Below, piece after piece: positions 39,925 to 52,675 of a DNA stretch of 64,000 nt. Below the pieces are notes generated by a model. The model searched no databases, was not told the DNA's origin, and worked only from the letters and a program-made list of their open reading frames with translations. The stretch's first letter is position 1; the number at the start of each line of letters is the position of its first letter. The stretch spans positions 12,668,220 through 12,732,219 of the forward strand of contig CP114483.1 of the NCBI GenBank assembly GCA_027186245.1, given 5' to 3'. The position numbers and the translations under genes were made by a program. Source of the stretch: Coriaria nepalensis (Eukaryota; Streptophyta; Magnoliopsida; Cucurbitales; Coriariaceae).

Positions 39925-40410
39925 TTGTTTGAAAGCACATCGAACCAATTAGATGTCTGCACTTAAAACACTACTTTCATGCATAACTTGCAAATGATCT
40001 ATTGAAGAAAACTATGCATTTTTTTAGCCTTAAAGTCGTATTATTGCGTCTCTTTTGGTCATTAAATCATTCAAAATCACTTCGTACGAAATTCGCAGTC
40101 TAAACATGACTTTCGTGCATAAGTTGCCGTTGATCGATTCAAGGCAACAACGCATTTGTTTAGCCTTAAAATCATGTCATTGAGTCTCTTGTAGTCATGA
40201 AATCATTTTAATTAATCCGAACGAATTCTATTTTCGCCCTTCAAATATTATTTTCTTACATAACTTGTAATTAATCTATTGAAGACAACAATGCATTCCT
40301 TTAGCCTTAAAAAGCATGTCATTCAGTCTTTTCATGTCATTAAATTGTTTGATAGCACATCGAACCAATTATATGTCTGCATTTAAAACACTACTTTCAT
40401 GCATAACTTG
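39925..40410. repeat. Short clean satellite island
   Basis: About 485 bp is free of indels, holding a TTAGATG repeat with CAGTCTAAAC and ATAAGTTGCC and the start of a GATAGC/AAATCAGTC repeat. Private changes are CAAATATTATTTTC (about 40240) and ACTTGTAATT (about 40264). Noise resumes with an extra G in ACTTGGCAAATG at 40411. Confidence 0.75.
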
Positions 40411-43400
40411 GCAAATGATCTATTGAAGAAAACTATGCATTTTTTTAGCCTTAAAGTCGTATTATTGCGTCTCTTTTGGTCATTAAATCAGTCAAAATCA
40501 CTTCGTACGAAATTCGCAGTTTAAACATGACTTTCGTGCATAACTTGCCGTTCATCGATTCAAGGCAACAATGCATTTGTTCTACCTTAAAATCATGTCA
40601 TTGAGTCTCTTGTAGTCATGAAATCATTTTAATTAATCCGAACGAATTCTATTTTCGCCCTTCAAACATGAATTTTCTTACTAACTTGCAATTAATCTAT
40701 TGAAGACAACAATGCATTCCTTTAGCCTTAAAAAGCATGTCATTCAGTCTTTTCATGTCATTAAATTGTTTGAAAGCACATCGAACCAATTATATGTCTG
40801 CATTTAAAAACACTACTTTCATGCATAACTTGCAAATGATCTATTGAAGAAAACTATGCATTTTTTTAGCCTTTAAAGTCGTATTATTGCGTCCTCTTTG
40901 GTCATTAAATCATTCAAATCACTTCGACGAAATTCGCAGTTTAAACATGAACTTTCGTGCATAACTTGCGTTCATCCGTTCAAGGCAACAACGCCTTAGT
41001 TAACCATAAAATCATGTCAGTTGAGTCCCCTCTTGTAGTCATGAAATCATTTTAATAAGCGCGAACGAATTCTATTTTCGCCCTTCAAACATGATTTTCT
41101 ACATAACATGCAATTAATCTATGAAGACAACAATGCCGTCCTTTAGCCTTAATAGCATTCATACAGTCTTTTCATGTCATTAATTGTTTGAAAGCACATC
41201 GAACCAATTATATGTCTGCATTTCAAACACTACATTCATGCATAACTTGCAAATGATCTATAGTGAAGAAACTATGTACATTTTTTTAGCCTTAAAGTCG
41301 TATTATTGCGTCTCTTTTGGTCATTAAATCATTCAAAATCACTTCGTACGAAATTCGCAGTTTATACATGACTTCGTGCATAACTTGCCGTATCGATCAA
41401 GGCAACAACGCATTTGTTTATCCATCAAATCATGTCATTGAGTCTCTTGTAGTCATGAAATCATTTTAATTAATCCGAACGCAATCGATTTCGCCCTTAA
41501 ACACATGATTTTCTTCATAACTTGCATTAATCTATTGAAGACAACAATGAATTGCTTTAGCCTTAAAAGCCATGTCATTCAGTCTTTCTATGTCATTAAA
41601 ATTGATTGAAAAGCACATCGAACCAATATATGTCTGGCATTTAAAACCCTACTTTCTTGCATAACTTGCAAATGATCTTTAAAGGAAAACCTGCATTTTT
41701 TTAGCTTAAAGTCGTATTATTGCGTCTCTTTTGGTCATTAAATCATTCCAAATCACTCGTACGAAATTGCGCTTGTAAACATGACTTTCGTGCATAACTT
41801 GCCGTTCATCGAGTCAAGGCCAACTACGCATTTGTTTATCCATAAATCATGTCCATAGAGTCTTTAGTCATGAAATCATTTTAATCTAATCCGAACGAAT
41901 TCGATTTTCGCCCTTCAAACATGATTTTCTTACATAACTTGCAATTAATCTTTGAAGACAGCTATGCATTCCCTTAGCCTTAAATAGCATGTCATTCAGG
42001 TCTTTTCCTGTCATTTAATTGTTTGAAAGCACATCGATACCAATTATATGTCTGCACTTAAAACACTACTTTCATGCATAACTTGCAATGATCTATTGAA
42101 GAAAAACTATGCATTTTTTTAGCCTTAAGTCGTATTATTGCGTCTCTTTTGGTCATTAAATCATTCAGAGTCACTTCGTACGAATTCGGCAGTTTAATCA
42201 TGACTTCGTGCATAACTTGCCGTCCATCGATTCAAGGCAACCACGCATTTGTTTAACCTTAAAATCATGTCATGGAGTCTCTTGTAGTCTATGAAAACAT
42301 TTTAATTAATCCGAACGAATTCTATTTTCGCCCTTCAAACATGATTTTCTTACATAACTTGCAATTAATCTATGAAGACAACAATGGCATTTCCTTTAGC
42401 CTTAAAAAGGCATGTCATTCAGTCTTTTCATGTCAATAAATTGTTTTGGAAGCACATCGAACCAATTAATGTCCCTGCCACTTAAAACACTACTTCATGC
42501 ATAACTTGCAAATGATCTATTGAGAAGACTATGCATTTTTTTAGCCTTAAATGTCGTATTATTGCGTCTCTTTTGGTCATTAAATCATCCAAAATCACTT
42601 CGTACGAAATTCGCAGTTTAAACATGACTTTTCGTGCATAACTTGCCGTTCATCGATTCAAGGCAACAACCGATTTGTTTAGCTAAAAACATGTCATGAG
42701 TCTCTTGTAGGTCATGAAATCCATTTTAATTTAATCCGAACGATTCTATTTTCGGCCCTTCAAACAAGTTTTTCTTACATAACTTGCATTACTCTATTGA
42801 AGACAACAATGCATTCCTTTAGCCCTTAAAAAGCATGTCATCAGTCTTTTCATGTCATTAAATTGTTTGATAGCACATCAAACCATTAGATGTCCTGCAT
42901 TTAAAACACTACTTTCATGCATAACTTGCAAATGATCTATTGAAGTAAACTATGCATTTTTTTAGCCTAAAGTCGTATTATTGCGTCTCTGTGGTCCATT
43001 AAATCAGTCAAAATCACTTCGTACGAAATTCGCAGTTAAACTGACTTTCGTGCATAACTTGCGTTCATCGATTCTAGCAACAATGCATTTGTTTAACCTA
43101 AAAACATGTCATTGAGTCTCTTGTAGTCATGAAATCATTTATTAATCCGACGAATTCTATTTTCGCCCCTTCAAAACATTATTTCTTACATAACTTGCAA
43201 TTAATCTATTGAAGACAACAATGCATTCCTTTAGCCTAAAAAGCATTGTCATTCAGTCTTTTCAAGTCATTAAATTGTTTGATAGCACATCTGAACCAAT
43301 TATATGTCTGCACTTAAAACACTCTTTTCATGGCATAACTTGCAAATGATCTATTGAAGAAAACTATGCATTTTTTTAGCCCTTAAAGCCGTATTATGCG

Positions 43401-46400
43401 TCTCTTTTGGTCATTAAATCATTTCAAAAATACTTAGTACGGAAAATCGCAGTTTAAACATGACTTTCGTGCATACTGCCGTTCATCGATTCTAAGGCAA
43501 CAACGCATTTGTTTAAACCTTCAAATCATGTCATTGAGTCCTCTTGTAGGTCATGAAATCATTTTAATTAATCCGAACGAATTCTATTTTCGCCCTTCAA
43601 TCATGTTTTCTTACATAACCTTGTCAATTAATCTATTGAGACAACAATGCATTCCTTTAGCACTCTAAAAGCCATGGCATTGTCAGTCTTTTCATGTCAT
43701 TAAATTGTTTTTGAAAGCACATCGAACCAATTATATGTCTGGCTAGTTAAAAACCTACCTTTCATGCATAACTTGCAATGAATCTTTTGAAGAAAACTAT
43801 GCATTTTTTTAGCCTTAAAGTCGTATAAGCATTGCGTCTCTTTTGGTCCCTTAAATCATCCAAAATCACTTCGTACGAGATTCGCAGTTTAAACATGCCT
43901 TTCGAGCATAACTGCCGTTCATTGATCAAGGCAACAACGCATTTGTTTATCCATAAAATCATGTCATTGAGTCTCTTGAGTCATGAAATCATTTTAATTA
44001 ATCCGAACGAATCTATTTTCGCCCTTCAAACATGATTTTCTTACATAACCTTGCAATTATCCTATTGAAGACACAATGCATTCCTTTAGCCTTAAAAAGC
44101 ATGTCTTCGTCTTTTCATGTCATTAAATGGTTTGAAAGCACATCGAACCATTATATGTCTGCATTTAAAAACACTACTTTTCATGGCATAACTGCAAATG
44201 ATCATTGAAAGAATATGCATTTTTTTAGCCTTAAAGTCGTATATTGCGTCTCTTTTGGTCATAAAATCATTCAAAATCACTCGTACGAAAATTCGCAGTT
44301 TAAACAGGACTTTCGAGCATAACTTGCGTTCATCGATCAAGGCAACACGCATATGTTTATCCATAAAATCATGTCCATTGAGTCCTCTTGTAGTCATGAC
44401 ATCATTTTAATATAATCCGAACGAATTCTATGTTCGCCTACAAACATGATTTTCTACATAACTTGCAATTAATATATTGTAGACAACAATGCCATTCCTT
44501 TAAGCCTTAAAAAGCATGTCATTCAGTCTTTTCATGTCATTAAATTGTTTGAAAGCACATCGAACCAATATATATGTCTGCACTAAAAACATCTACTTTC
44601 ATGCATACCTTGCAAATGGATCTATTGCAAGAAAACTATGCTTTTTTTAGCCTTAAAGTCGCTATTATTGCGTCTCTTTGGTCATTAAATCATCAGAATC
44701 ACTTCGTACGAAATTCGCAGTTTAAACATGACTTTCGTGCATAACTTGCCGTTCAGCGATTCAAAGCAACAACGCATTTGTTTAACCTTAAAATCATGTC
44801 ATTGAGTCTCTTGTAGTCATAAATCATTTTAATTAATCCGAACGGAATTCTATTTTTCGCCCTTCAAACATGGTTTTCTTACATAACTTTGGCCCTATTA
44901 ATCTATTGAAGACAACAATGGCATTCCTTTAGCTTAAAAAGCATGTCCATGCCAGTCTTTTTCATGTCATTAAATTTGTTTGGAAGCACATCGGAACCAA
45001 TTATATGTCTGCACTTAAAACACTACTTTCATGCATAACTTGCAAAATGATCTATTGAAGAAAACTATGCATTTTTTTAGCCCTTAAAGTCGTAATATTG
45101 CGTCTCTATTGGTCAATTAAATCATCAGAATCACTTCGTACGATATTCGCAGTTAAACATGACCTTTCGAGCATAACTTGCCGTTCCATCGATTCAAGGC
45201 AACAACGCATTTGTTTAGCCTAAAATCATTTCATTGAGTCCTCTTAGTAGTCATGAATTCATTTTATTAATCCGAACGGAATTCTATTTTCGCCCTCAAA
45301 CATGATTTTTCCTTACATAACTTGAATAATCTATTGAAGACAACAATGCATTCCTTTAGCCTTAAAAAGCATGTCATTCAGTCTTTCATGTCATTAAATT
45401 GTTTGATAGCACATCGAACCAATTATATGTCTGCACCTTAAAACACTACTTCATGCATAACTTGCAAATGAATCTATGAAGAAAACTATGCATTTTTTTT
45501 AGCCTTACAGTCGTATTATTGGGTCCCTCTTTGGTCATTATAAATCATTCAAAATCACTTCGTACGAAATTCGCAAAGTTTAAACTGACTTTCGTGCATA
45601 ACTTGCGTTCATCGATTCAAGGCAACAACGCATTTGATTTAGCCTTAAAATCATGTCCTTGAGGTCTCTTGTAGTCATGAATCATTATAATTAATCCGAA
45701 CGAATTCTATTTTCGCCCTTCAAACATGATTTTCTTACAACCTTGGCAATTATCTATTGAAGACAACAATGCATTCCTTAAGCCTTAAAAAGCATGTCAA
45801 TTCAGTCTTTTCATGTCATTAAATTGTTTGATTAGCACATCGAACCAATTATATGTCTGGCACTTAAAACAGCTACTTTTCATGCATAACTTGCAAATGA
45901 TCTATTGAAGAAAACTATGCATTTTTTTTAGCCTGAAAGTCGTATATTGCGTCATCTTTTGGTCATTAAATCATTCAAAATCACTTCGACGAAATTCGCA
46001 GTTTAAACATGACTTTCGTGCATAACTTGCCGTTCATCGATTGCACGGCAAACAAACGCATTTGTTTAGCCTTAAATCATGTCATGGAGTCTCTTGTAGT
46101 CATGAAATCGTTTGTAATTAATCCGAATCGAATTCTATTTTTCGCCCTTCAAACATGTTTTTCTTACATAGTTTGCAAATTATCTATTGACAACGACAAA
46201 AGCATTCCTTTAGCCTTAAAAGCATGTCATGCGGTCTTTTCATGTCATACAATTGTTTGATAGCAACATCGAACCTATATATGTCTGCATTTAAAACACT
46301 ACTTTCATGCAGTAACTTGCATGAAATCTATTGAAGAAAACTATGCATTTTTTTAGCCTTAAAGTCGTAATATTGCGTCCTCTTTTTGGTCATTAAATCA

Positions 46401-49400
46401 TTCATAAATAACTTCGTACGAATTCGCAGTGTTAAACATGACTTTCGTGCATAACTTGCCGTTGATCGATTCAAGGCAACATCGCATTTGTTTAGCCTAA
46501 AATCATGTCATGAGTCCTCTTTAGTCATGAAATCATATTAATTAATCCGAACGGAATTCTATTTTCGCCCTTCAAACAGATTTTCTTACATAACTTGCAA
46601 TTAATCTATTGAGGACAACAATGCATTCCCTTTAGCCTTAAAAATGCATGTCACTCAGTCTTTTCATGTCATTAATTGTTTGAAAGCACATCGAACCATT
46701 ATATGTCGCTTTTTAAACACTAGTTTCATGCATAACTTGGCAGATGATCTATGAAGAAAACTATGCATTTTTTAGCCTTAAAGTCGTATTATTGCGTCTC
46801 TTTTGGTCCTTTAAATCATTCAAACTCATTCGTACGAAATTCGCTGTTTAAACTGCCTTTCGTGCATACTTGCGTTCATCGATTCAAGGCAACAACGCAT
46901 TTGTTTAGCCTTAAAATCATGTCATGGAGTCTCTTGTAGTCATGAAATCCATTTTACCATTAATCCGACCGAATTCTATTCGGCCCTTCAAACATGATTT
47001 TCTTACATAACTTGCATTAATCTATGAGACAACCAATGCATTGCCTTAGCTTAAAAAGCATGTCATGCAGTCTTTTCATGTCATTAAATTGTTTGATAGC
47101 ACATCGAACAATTATATGTCTGCACTAAAACCACTACATTTCATGCATATCTAGCAATATGATCTATTGAAGAAAACTATGCATTTTTGTAGCCTTAAAG
47201 TCGTATTAGTTGCGTCTCTATGGTCATTAAAATCATTCAAATCACTTCGTACGAAATTCGCAGTTTAAACAGGACTTTCGTGCATAACTTGCCGTACCTC
47301 GATTCAAGGCAACAACGCATTTGTTTAGCCTTAAAATCACGTCAAAGCAGTCTCTTGTAGTCATGAAATCATTTTATTATCCGATCGAATTCTATTTGCG
47401 CCCTTCAAACATGATTTTCTACATAACTTGCAATTAATCTATTGAAGGACAACAATGCCATTCCTTTAGCCTAAAAAGCATGTCATTCAGTCTTTCATGT
47501 CATTTAAGTGTTGATAGCACATCGACCAATTATATGTCTGCACTTTAAAACACTACTTTCATGCATAACATGCAAATGATCTATTGAAGAAAACTATGCA
47601 TTTTTTTTAGCCTTAACGTCGTATTATGCAGTCCTCTTTTGGTCATTAAAATCATTCAAAATCACTTCGTACGAAAATCGCTGTTTAAACATGACTTTCG
47701 TGCATACATGCCGTTCATCGTATTCAAGGCCAACAACGATTTGCTTAGCCTTAATATCATGTCATTGAGTCTCTGTCGTCATGAAATCATTTTATCTAAT
47801 CCGAACGATTCTATTTTCGCCCTTCAAACATGATTTTTGCTTACATAGTTTGCAATAAATCTATTGAAAACGACAATGCTTCCTATAGCCTTAAAAGCAT
47901 GTCATTCGGTCTTTTTCATGTCATTATTTGTTGGATGAGCACATCGACCAATTATATGTCTGCATTTAAATCACTACTTTCAAGCATAACTTGCATGAAA
48001 TCTATTGATAAGAAACTATGCATTTTTGTTTAGGCCTTAAAGTCGTATTATTGCGGCTCTTTTGGTCATTAAATCAGTCAAAATCATTTCGTACGAAATT
48101 CGCAGTTTAAACATGACTTTCGTGCATAACTTCTGGTTGATCGATTCAAGGCAACAACGCATTTGTTTAGCCTTAAAATCATGTCATTGAGTCTCTTTAG
48201 TCTTGAAATCATTTTATTAATCGAACGAATTCTATTTTCCCCTTCAAACATGATTTTCTTACTACTTGCAATTAATCTATTGAGGACAACAATGCATTCC
48301 TTTAAGCCTTAAAAAGCATGTCACTCAGTCTTTTCATGTCATTAAATAGTTTGAAAGCACATCGAACCAATTATATGTCTGCATTTAAAACACTAGATTT
48401 CAGCATCACTTGCAAATGATCTATGAAGAAAACTATGCATTTTTTTAGCCTTAAAGTCGGATTATTGCGTCTCTTTTGGTCCGGTAAATCATCAAAATCA
48501 CTTCGTACGAAATTCGCAGTATTAACCATGACTTCGTGGCATAACTGCGTTCATCGATTCAAGGCAACAACGCATTTGTTTAGCCTTAAAATCATGTCCA
48601 TTGAGTCTCTTGTAGTCATGAATCATTTTAATTATCCGAACGAATTCTATTTTCCGCCCTTCAACATGATTTTCTTACATAACTTGCAATTAATCTATTG
48701 AAGACAACAATGCTTCCTTTAGCCTTAAAAAGCATGTCCATTCAGTCTTTTCCATGTCATAAATGTTTGATAGCACATCGAACCAATTATATGTCTGCAT
48801 TTAAAAACTATCTTTCATGCATAACTTGCAAATGATCTATTGAAGAAAACTATGCATTTTTTTAGCCTTCAAAGTCCGTATATTGCGTCTCTATTGGACA
48901 TTAAATCATTACAAAATCACTTCGTACGAAATTCGCAGTTTAAACATGACTATCGTGCATAACTGCCGTCATCGCTCAAGGCAACAACGCATTAGTTTAG
49001 CCATAAAATCATGTCATTGAGGTCTCTTTAGTCATGAAATCATTTTAATTAATCCGACGAATTCCTATTTTTTCGCCCTTCAAACATGATTTTTCTTACA
49101 TACTTGTCAAGTAATCCTATTGAAGATCACAATGCATTCCTTTAGCCTTAAAAAGCATGTCATTCAGTCTTTCATGTCATTAATTGTTTGAAGCACCAGC
49201 GACCAATTATCTGTCTGCACTTAAAACACTACTTTCATGCATAACTTGCAAATGATCTATTGAAGAAAACTAGCATTTTTTAGCCTTAAAGTCGTATTAT
49301 TGGGTCTCCTTTTGGTCATTAAATCTATTCAAAATCTCTTCGTACGAAATTCGCAGTTTAACATGACTTTCGTGCATAACTTGCCGTTCATCGATTCAAG

Positions 49401-52400
49401 GCAACAACGGCATTTGTTTAGCCTTATATCATGCATTGAGTCGCTTGTAGTCATGAATCATTTTTAATATCCGAACCGAATTCTATTTTTCGCCCTTCAC
49501 ACATGATTTTCTTACATACTTGCAATAATCTATTGAAGACAACAATGCATTCTTTAGCCTGAAAAAGCATGTCATTCAGTCTTTTCATGTCATTAATTGG
49601 TTTGATAGCACAACGAACCAATTATATGTCTGCACTTAAAACCACTACTTCATGCATAACTTGCAAATGATCTATTGGAAGAAAACTATGCATTTTTTTA
49701 GCCTAAAGTCGTATTATTGCGTCTCTTTTGGTCATTAAATCCTTCAAAACTCACTTCGTACGAAATTCGCCGTTTAAACATGACCTTTCGTGCATACTTG
49801 ACGTTCATCGATTCAAGCAACAACGCATTTGTTTAGCCTTAAAATCATGTCATTGAGTCTCTTGTAGTCCATGACATCATTTTAATTAATCCGAACGATT
49901 CTATTTCGCCCTTCAAACAGGATTTTCTTACATAGATTGCAATTAATCTATTGAAAAAGACAATGCAATCCTTTAGCATAAAATGCATGTCAGTCGGTCT
50001 GTTCATGACATTAATTTGTTTGGATAGGGCACATCGAACCAATTATATGTCTGCATTTAAAACACTACTTTCATGCATAACTTGCTGAAACTATGAAGAA
50101 AACTATGCCATTTTTTTAGCCTTAAGTCGTTTATGCGTCTCTTTTGGTCATTAATCATTCAAAATCATCTTCGTACGAATTCGAAGTTTTAAACATGACT
50201 TTCGTGCATAACTTGCCGTTGATCGATTCAAGCAACAACGCATTTGTTTAGCCATAAAATCATGTCATTGAGTCTCTTTTAGGTCATGAAATCATTTTAA
50301 TTAATCCGAACGAATCTATTTTCGCCTTCAAACATGATTTTCTACTAACTTGCAATTACTCATTGAGGACAAACAATGCATTCCTTAGCCTTAAAAAATC
50401 ATGTCACTCAGTCTTTTCATAGTCATTAAAATTGTTTGAAAGCCACATCGAACCATTATATGCTGCATTTAAAACACTAGTTCTGCTAACTTGCAAATGA
50501 TCTTTGAAGAAAACTATGCATTTTTTTTTAGCCTTAAAGTCGTATTATTGCGTCTCTTTTGGTCATTAAATCATTCCAAAATCACTTCGTAGAACTTCGC
50601 AGTTTAAACATGACTTTCGTGCATAACTTGCCGTTCACGATTCAAGGCAACAACGCATTTGTTAGCTTAAAATCATGTCAATGAGTCTCTTGTAGTCATG
50701 AATCATTTTAATTAATCCGACGAATTCTATTTTCGCCCTTCAAACATGATTTTTTCTTACATAACTTGCAATTAATCTATTGAAGACAACAATGCCATTC
50801 CTTTAGCCTACAAAGCATGTAATTCAGTCTTTTTCATGTCCATTAATAGTTTGATAGCACCATCGAACCAATTATATGTCTGCCATTTAAAACACTACTT
50901 TCATGCATAACTTGCAAATGATCTTTATGAAAGAAAACTATGCATATTTTTAGCCTTAAAGTCGTATTATTGCGTCTCTTTTTGGTCCATTAATCATTCA
51001 AAAATCACTTCGTACGAAATTCGCAGTTTAAACATGACTTTCGTGCCTAACTTGCCGTTCATCGATTCAAGGCAACAATGCATTTGTTTAACCTTACAAT
51101 CATGTCATTGAGTCCGGGTAGTCATGAAATCATTTTAATTAATCCGAACGACATTCTATTTTCGCCTTCAAACATGATTTTCTTACATAACTGCAATTAA
51201 TCTATTGAAGACAACAAATGCATTCCTTTAGCCTAAAAGATGTCTATTCAGTCTTTTCATGTCTTTAAATTGTTGATAGCTCATCGATCCAATTATATGT
51301 CTGCACTTAAAACACTACCTTTCATGCATAACTGCAAATGATCTATTGAAGAAACTATGGCATTTTTTTAGCCTTACAGTCGTATTATTGCGTCCTTTTG
51401 GTCATTAAATCATCATGAATCACTTCGTACGAAATTCGCAGTTAAACATGACTTTCGTCATATAACTTGCCGTTCATCGATCAAGGGCAACAACGCATTT
51501 GTTCTATCCTTTAATCATGTCATTGAGTCTCTTGTAGTCATGAAATCCATTTTAATTAATCGAACGAATTCTATTTTCGGCCCTTCAAACATGATTTTCT
51601 TACAAACTTATAATTAATCTATGAGACAAAATGCGTTCCTTTAGCCTTAAAAAAGCATGTCATTCAGTCTCTTCAGTCATTATATTGTTTGAAAGGCACA
51701 TCGAACCAATTAATGTCTGCAATTAAACACTACTTTCATGCATAACTTGCAAATGGATCTATTGAAGAAAACTATGCATGTTTTTAGCCTTAAAGCTGTA
51801 TTATTGCGGCTCTTTTGGTCAGTAAATCATCAGATCACTTCGTACGAATTCGCAGTTTAAACATGACTTTCCGTGCATAACTTGCCGTTCATCCGGATTC
51901 CAAGGCACTAACGCATTTGTTTAACCTTAAAATCATGTCATTGAGTCCTCTTTGTAGTCATGAAAATCATTTTTAATTAATCCGAACGAATTCTATTTTT
52001 CGCCCCTTCAAACATTATTTTCTACATAACTTGCAATTAATCTATGAAGACCAACAATGCATTCCGTTAGCCTTAAAAAGCATGTCAGTCAGTCTTTTCA
52101 TGTCATTAAATTGTTTGAAAGCACATCGAACCAATTATATGTCTGCATTTAAAACACTACTTGCAAATGATCTATTGAAGAAAACTATGCATTTTTTTTT
52201 AGCCTTAAAGTCGTATTTTGCGTCTCTTGTGGTCAATAATCAATCAAAATCACTTCGTACGGAAATCGCAGTTAACCATGACTTTCGTGCATAACTGCAG
52301 TTCATCGATTCAAGCAACAACAGCATTTGATTAGCCTTAAAATCATGTCCATGGAGTCTCTGTAGTCCATGAAATCATATTATTTAATCCGAACGAATTC

Positions 52401-52575
52401 TATTTTCGCCCTTCAAACATGATTTTCTTACATAACTTGCAATTAATCTATTGAAGGACAACAATGCATTCCTTTAGCCCTTAAAATGCATGTCATTCAG
52501 TCTTTTTCATGTCATAAATTGTTTGATAGCACATCGGACCAATTATATGTCTGCACTTAAACACTACTTTCATGC
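40411..52575. repeat. Indel-ridden satellite, noisy block 3, ends at the gap
   Basis: This is the longest and noisiest block: single-base deletions and insertions occur every few tens of bases, with occasional larger losses such as about 13 bp near 52161 (ACTACTTGCAAATG). The repeat and its variant types are still recognisable throughout. From about 42934 the order of rare variants equals that of the clean block after the gap. Many 60-100-codon frames appear here on both strands and are error products. No gene, RNA or mobile element is seen. Confidence 0.85.
42934..52575. repeat. Probable false duplicate of 52676-62322 (noisy rendering)
   Basis: Rare variants occur in the same order in both blocks at an offset of about 9.71-9.75 kb: TTCAAGTCAT (43261 and 53011), CATTGAT (43920 and 53652), CAGAATC (44694 and 54432), GGAAGCAC (44982 and 54711), TTGGGTC (45519 and 55244), GTTTGC (46171 and 55883), CAGTCGGTC with CATGACAT (49991 and 59720), AAATCATGTCACTCAG (50397 and 60131), ACTTATAATT (51607 and 61343) and CGGACC (52535 and 62281). 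Lengths are about 9642 and 9647 bp, or 23 repeats. A few sites disagree, for example AAATCAGTC at about 48075, and GAAAGC/GCATTT near 52125. Confidence 0.88.
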
Positions 52576-52675
52576 NNNNNNNNNNNNNNNNNNNNNNNNN
52601 NNNNNNNNNNNNNNNNNNNNNNNNNNNNNNNNNNNNNNNNNNNNNNNNNNNNNNNNNNNNNNNNNNNNNNNNNNN
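52576..52675. other. Assembly gap, 100 N
   Basis: There are exactly 100 N, a conventional placeholder for a join of unknown size. The left edge ends in CATGC and the right edge starts with GATCT. In the repeat these two are separated by only 13 bases, so the two edges are nearly in phase. Because the sequence before the gap repeats the sequence after it, the real distance is probably negative (an overlap of about 9.6 kb). Confidence 0.97.

Noticed and set aside
40411..42933. Genuine highly diverged repeats marking the edge of the array
   Set aside because: The differences are mostly one-base indels scattered at random, not shared between neighbouring repeats as true divergence would be, and the neighbouring noisy sequence to the right has a clean twin after the gap.
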